Both the position numbers and the translations under genes were made by a program. A stretch of 64,000 nucleotides of DNA from Augochlora pura. Lineage: Eukaryota; Arthropoda; Insecta; Hymenoptera; Halictidae. The stretch lies in assembly GCF_028453695.1 (NCBI RefSeq), contig NC_135777.1, positions 20,856,796-20,920,795 of the forward strand, in the 5' to 3' direction. Below, piece by piece: positions 61,593 through 64,000 of the stretch (position 1 is the stretch's first letter; each line of letters starts with the position of its first letter). Below the pieces are notes generated by a model, which saw only the letters and a list, made by a program, of their open reading frames with translations, searched no databases and had not been told where the DNA came from.

Positions 61593-64000
61593 ACACGTTT
61601 ACTATCGGCGTCACGCATACGCGACGTACACGAGCTCGTATTTTACGCGAAAATGGCGAAGTAATTTTATGCACGCCGGTATGTAAAGTCACAGTTAATA
61701 GTATACTCAATGATCAGATAGTCCATTACTTTCGTTCGCCAAATTGTTTTAACATTCAGGCACTCGCTGCTTTTAGCACTCCGATGGCTGACCATTTTGG
61801 TAATGGTACCGCGGAGCGTACTTTCGATCGATTATAATTTTACGCGTAACCTCGCTTCTTCTAAACACATTATTTATTTATTTTTAACGCTTTAAAGCGG
61901 ATCGTTTAGCAATAAACACAGATACGTTGCAATGTGTCTGGTTGTTCGGAAATTATGAATTCGTAGCGTGAATCAACAATTTCAAGTAAATATAATAATA
62001 TATTGTAAATATAATAATATAATTTCCTCTTGGAAGTTGTATCTGCGTTGATAATAATAATAATAATCTGCTCAAAATTGTCTCTAAACTTTGCAAACCG
62101 ATGCGTGGGAAATTTTATAAGAATTAAGACGAATTTCTTCGATTTTAAAAAAAATCGAATAGACGCGTCGACAGCGAAAGGATTGAACGCGGACGTCGAC
62201 TCGAAGAAGCTGTCTCGCCGTCAAAATGTCGCTAAATACTTGAATTCGTACCGCACAACGCGCAGCCACCGAAACACCGTGGCCAGCGGACGGGATCGCT
62301 CGCATTCCGAAATTCCGCGCGCGCTACAGGCTCGCATCGGATTTCGCGCGTCGGTCCCGCACGCACGCTCCGCGCGCCCGTCCCGTAACGGGTATTTAAC
62401 GATCTTTAAACGCGTCCAGCCACGTGGACGCCGGGCCCGCGCCACGTGTGAATTTTTTTTCCCCGCAAAATCGCCAGCCACCGCCGCAAGGCTTCTTGCA
62501 CGCGCAAGCTGCAAGCGTGCCGAGAGATAGGAGAGGATGCTTTACGTCGGCTATACCGCAGCTGTGCGGAGCACGTGCGATTTTTATTTGATTAAGGGTC
62601 GAGGCTTCTTTTCCACCGGATTCCGGCGGTCGCGGCTGATTTTCTGCTCAGGTACACCTGTTGCGAATTCTCCGCGCATTTTTTCAGAGATTCTTCGAGA
62701 TTTTCGTGGCTTTTCGAACATTCCCGGAACGTAAGAACCCTTTGCCGGTCACCGGGTTGGTCATCTGTGAGTGGCATCATTCTTTTAGCATTTTTTAAAA
62801 TGATTTTCCAATATAATATAATATTTATGACTGCAGAGAGAAACACTACTTGTTATAAAAATATTTATAATTAAATCTGTGATATATATATTTATAGTTA
62901 TAAGATATAAAATTGATGTATTTGTTACAAGATATAAAATTGATGTATTTGTTACAAGATATAGAATTGATATATTTGTTTTATTACAATTCTGTAAGCG
63001 ACGATTTTATATTGAATGAAAATTGTCTGCATCAATTGCAACAATTTGAATCTTGTAAACCAAATTCTCCTACAATTTGCAAGATATTTTAGAGAAGCAG
63101 TTTCTCATCAAATTTCCAATTAGTTTTAGATAAAGGAGTGAGTTTATCAATTAATACGTCGGATCGGATGTCTTTATGATGACACACCGGAAATAACAGG
63201 AAATGCTTTTGTATGTAGAACGGAAGTGCGGTGATTCATATCTTTCGGATTCTATCGATCAATGATTAACCGATTACTTTATCAGGAAGACTATCTATTG
63301 CAAAAGATACGACATCGAATAAAGATGCGAATTTTATAAAACGCAGACGGATAAGCCGTTTTATCATAAAATTTTTCTTTATATTCCGTAAATTGAAAAA
63401 AGACACTTTGTATTCTAGTATTTTTATTCAAATCGATTATTGATTATTTTAATTATTTTACGTAGGAATTTCTATAGGAACGAATAAAAGTCTTGTTCGA
63501 ATGAATTCTTGTTCGAATGCGGTATTATTCAACTGAATTCTTTTCCGAATCAAATTATATTTTCTTAATAATTTCATTTTATAATATTATATTAGCATAA
63601 AAATTTATTTAGATAAAATTGTATTCGATTCGATATTTATTCGTCACTGTCGAATTAAATCTTATTCGCTAATCTTTAGCAACCTCGCCACCTTCTCGAC
63701 CTCATCAAATTCATAGATTATTAATAAAAAAATTCAATCGCCAGTTGTTCTTCGATTCGAGCGCGCAGCTGTCAACGTAATACACCATGTTCCAAATCCG
63801 CCGTACGGATCGCGTAAGCCATAGAAAATCCAGTCGGTCGCGGTCATCGATTTTCGTCCGACGAAATCGTGTTCCCGTTAACCGGGTTCGTTCGCGGCGT
63901 TTCATTCATTAGCGGTCGTCGCTGGATCATCGTAAGTAGACCGAGGGGGCATCACCCCCCACACCGGAGACACCGAAAAAAAGATAAAGAACTGCCATTG
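61593..64000. other. gene-poor right end
   Basis: A GC-rich block lies at 62150-62720, otherwise the stretch is AT-rich. A 27-base tandem repeat (GATATAAAATTGATGTATTT unit, about three copies) lies at 62903-62981. No exon is supported. Confidence 0.5.

Noticed and set aside
1..64000. tRNA, rRNA or CRISPR arrays
   Set aside because: No cloverleaf with a GGTTCGAATCC-type arm, no ribosomal core sequence and no spacer-repeat array was seen; the tandem repeats here have no unique spacers.

Overview
This is a nuclear fragment from an insect, most likely a hymenopteran. The evidence for this is compact GT-AG introns, a conserved insect cytoskeletal gene split over many exons, strong alternation of AT-rich and CpG-rich blocks, abundant (CT)n/(GA)n tracts and many short TTAA-flanked transposons. 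The order is inference, and no species can be named from the sequence alone. There are no bacterial, organellar or viral genes.

The one gene I can assemble with confidence is hillarin, the insect member of the KY/hillarin transglutaminase-like family. Ten coding exons on the + strand (6685-20969) join in phase and give 718 residues plus a stop. They encode a low-complexity N-terminal segment, a charged region likely to be a coiled coil, a proline-rich linker, a transglutaminase-like fold and a C-terminal hillarin/KY region. All three positions where the family fold normally has Cys, His and Asp are substituted. The first visible exon starts inside a codon, so the start codon and any N-terminal LIM domain lie upstream, probably beyond the left edge.

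Region by region. 1-6684 is probably 5' intron or upstream DNA; it carries an old tandem array with a 248-base period and a decayed MITE. 6950-14406 is a large intron holding two copies of one retroelement-like repeat; one copy is bracketed by a perfect 69-base direct repeat. 14407-20969 holds the compact part of hillarin, with one MITE nested inside another in an intron. 20970-24350 is the 3' flank with a 28-base minisatellite. A small two-exon candidate gene lies at 24376-24686. 28633-30835 is a 1.05-kb duplication around an exactly 100-base run of N, most likely an unmerged contig overlap. 30836-64000 has no recognisable gene. It holds a decayed Tc1/mariner transposase fragment near 39.5 kb, many CT tracts, one possible microexon at 50836-50888, and a cluster of TTAA MITEs at 60.6-61.3 kb. 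This right-hand part reads as intergenic DNA or as giant introns of a gene whose main exons lie outside the window.

I found no novel multi-gene system. The most informative signals are structural: the array with a 248-base period, the 69-base duplication, the nested MITEs, the assembly artefact, the tandem splice donor and the apparent loss of hillarin's catalytic residues.
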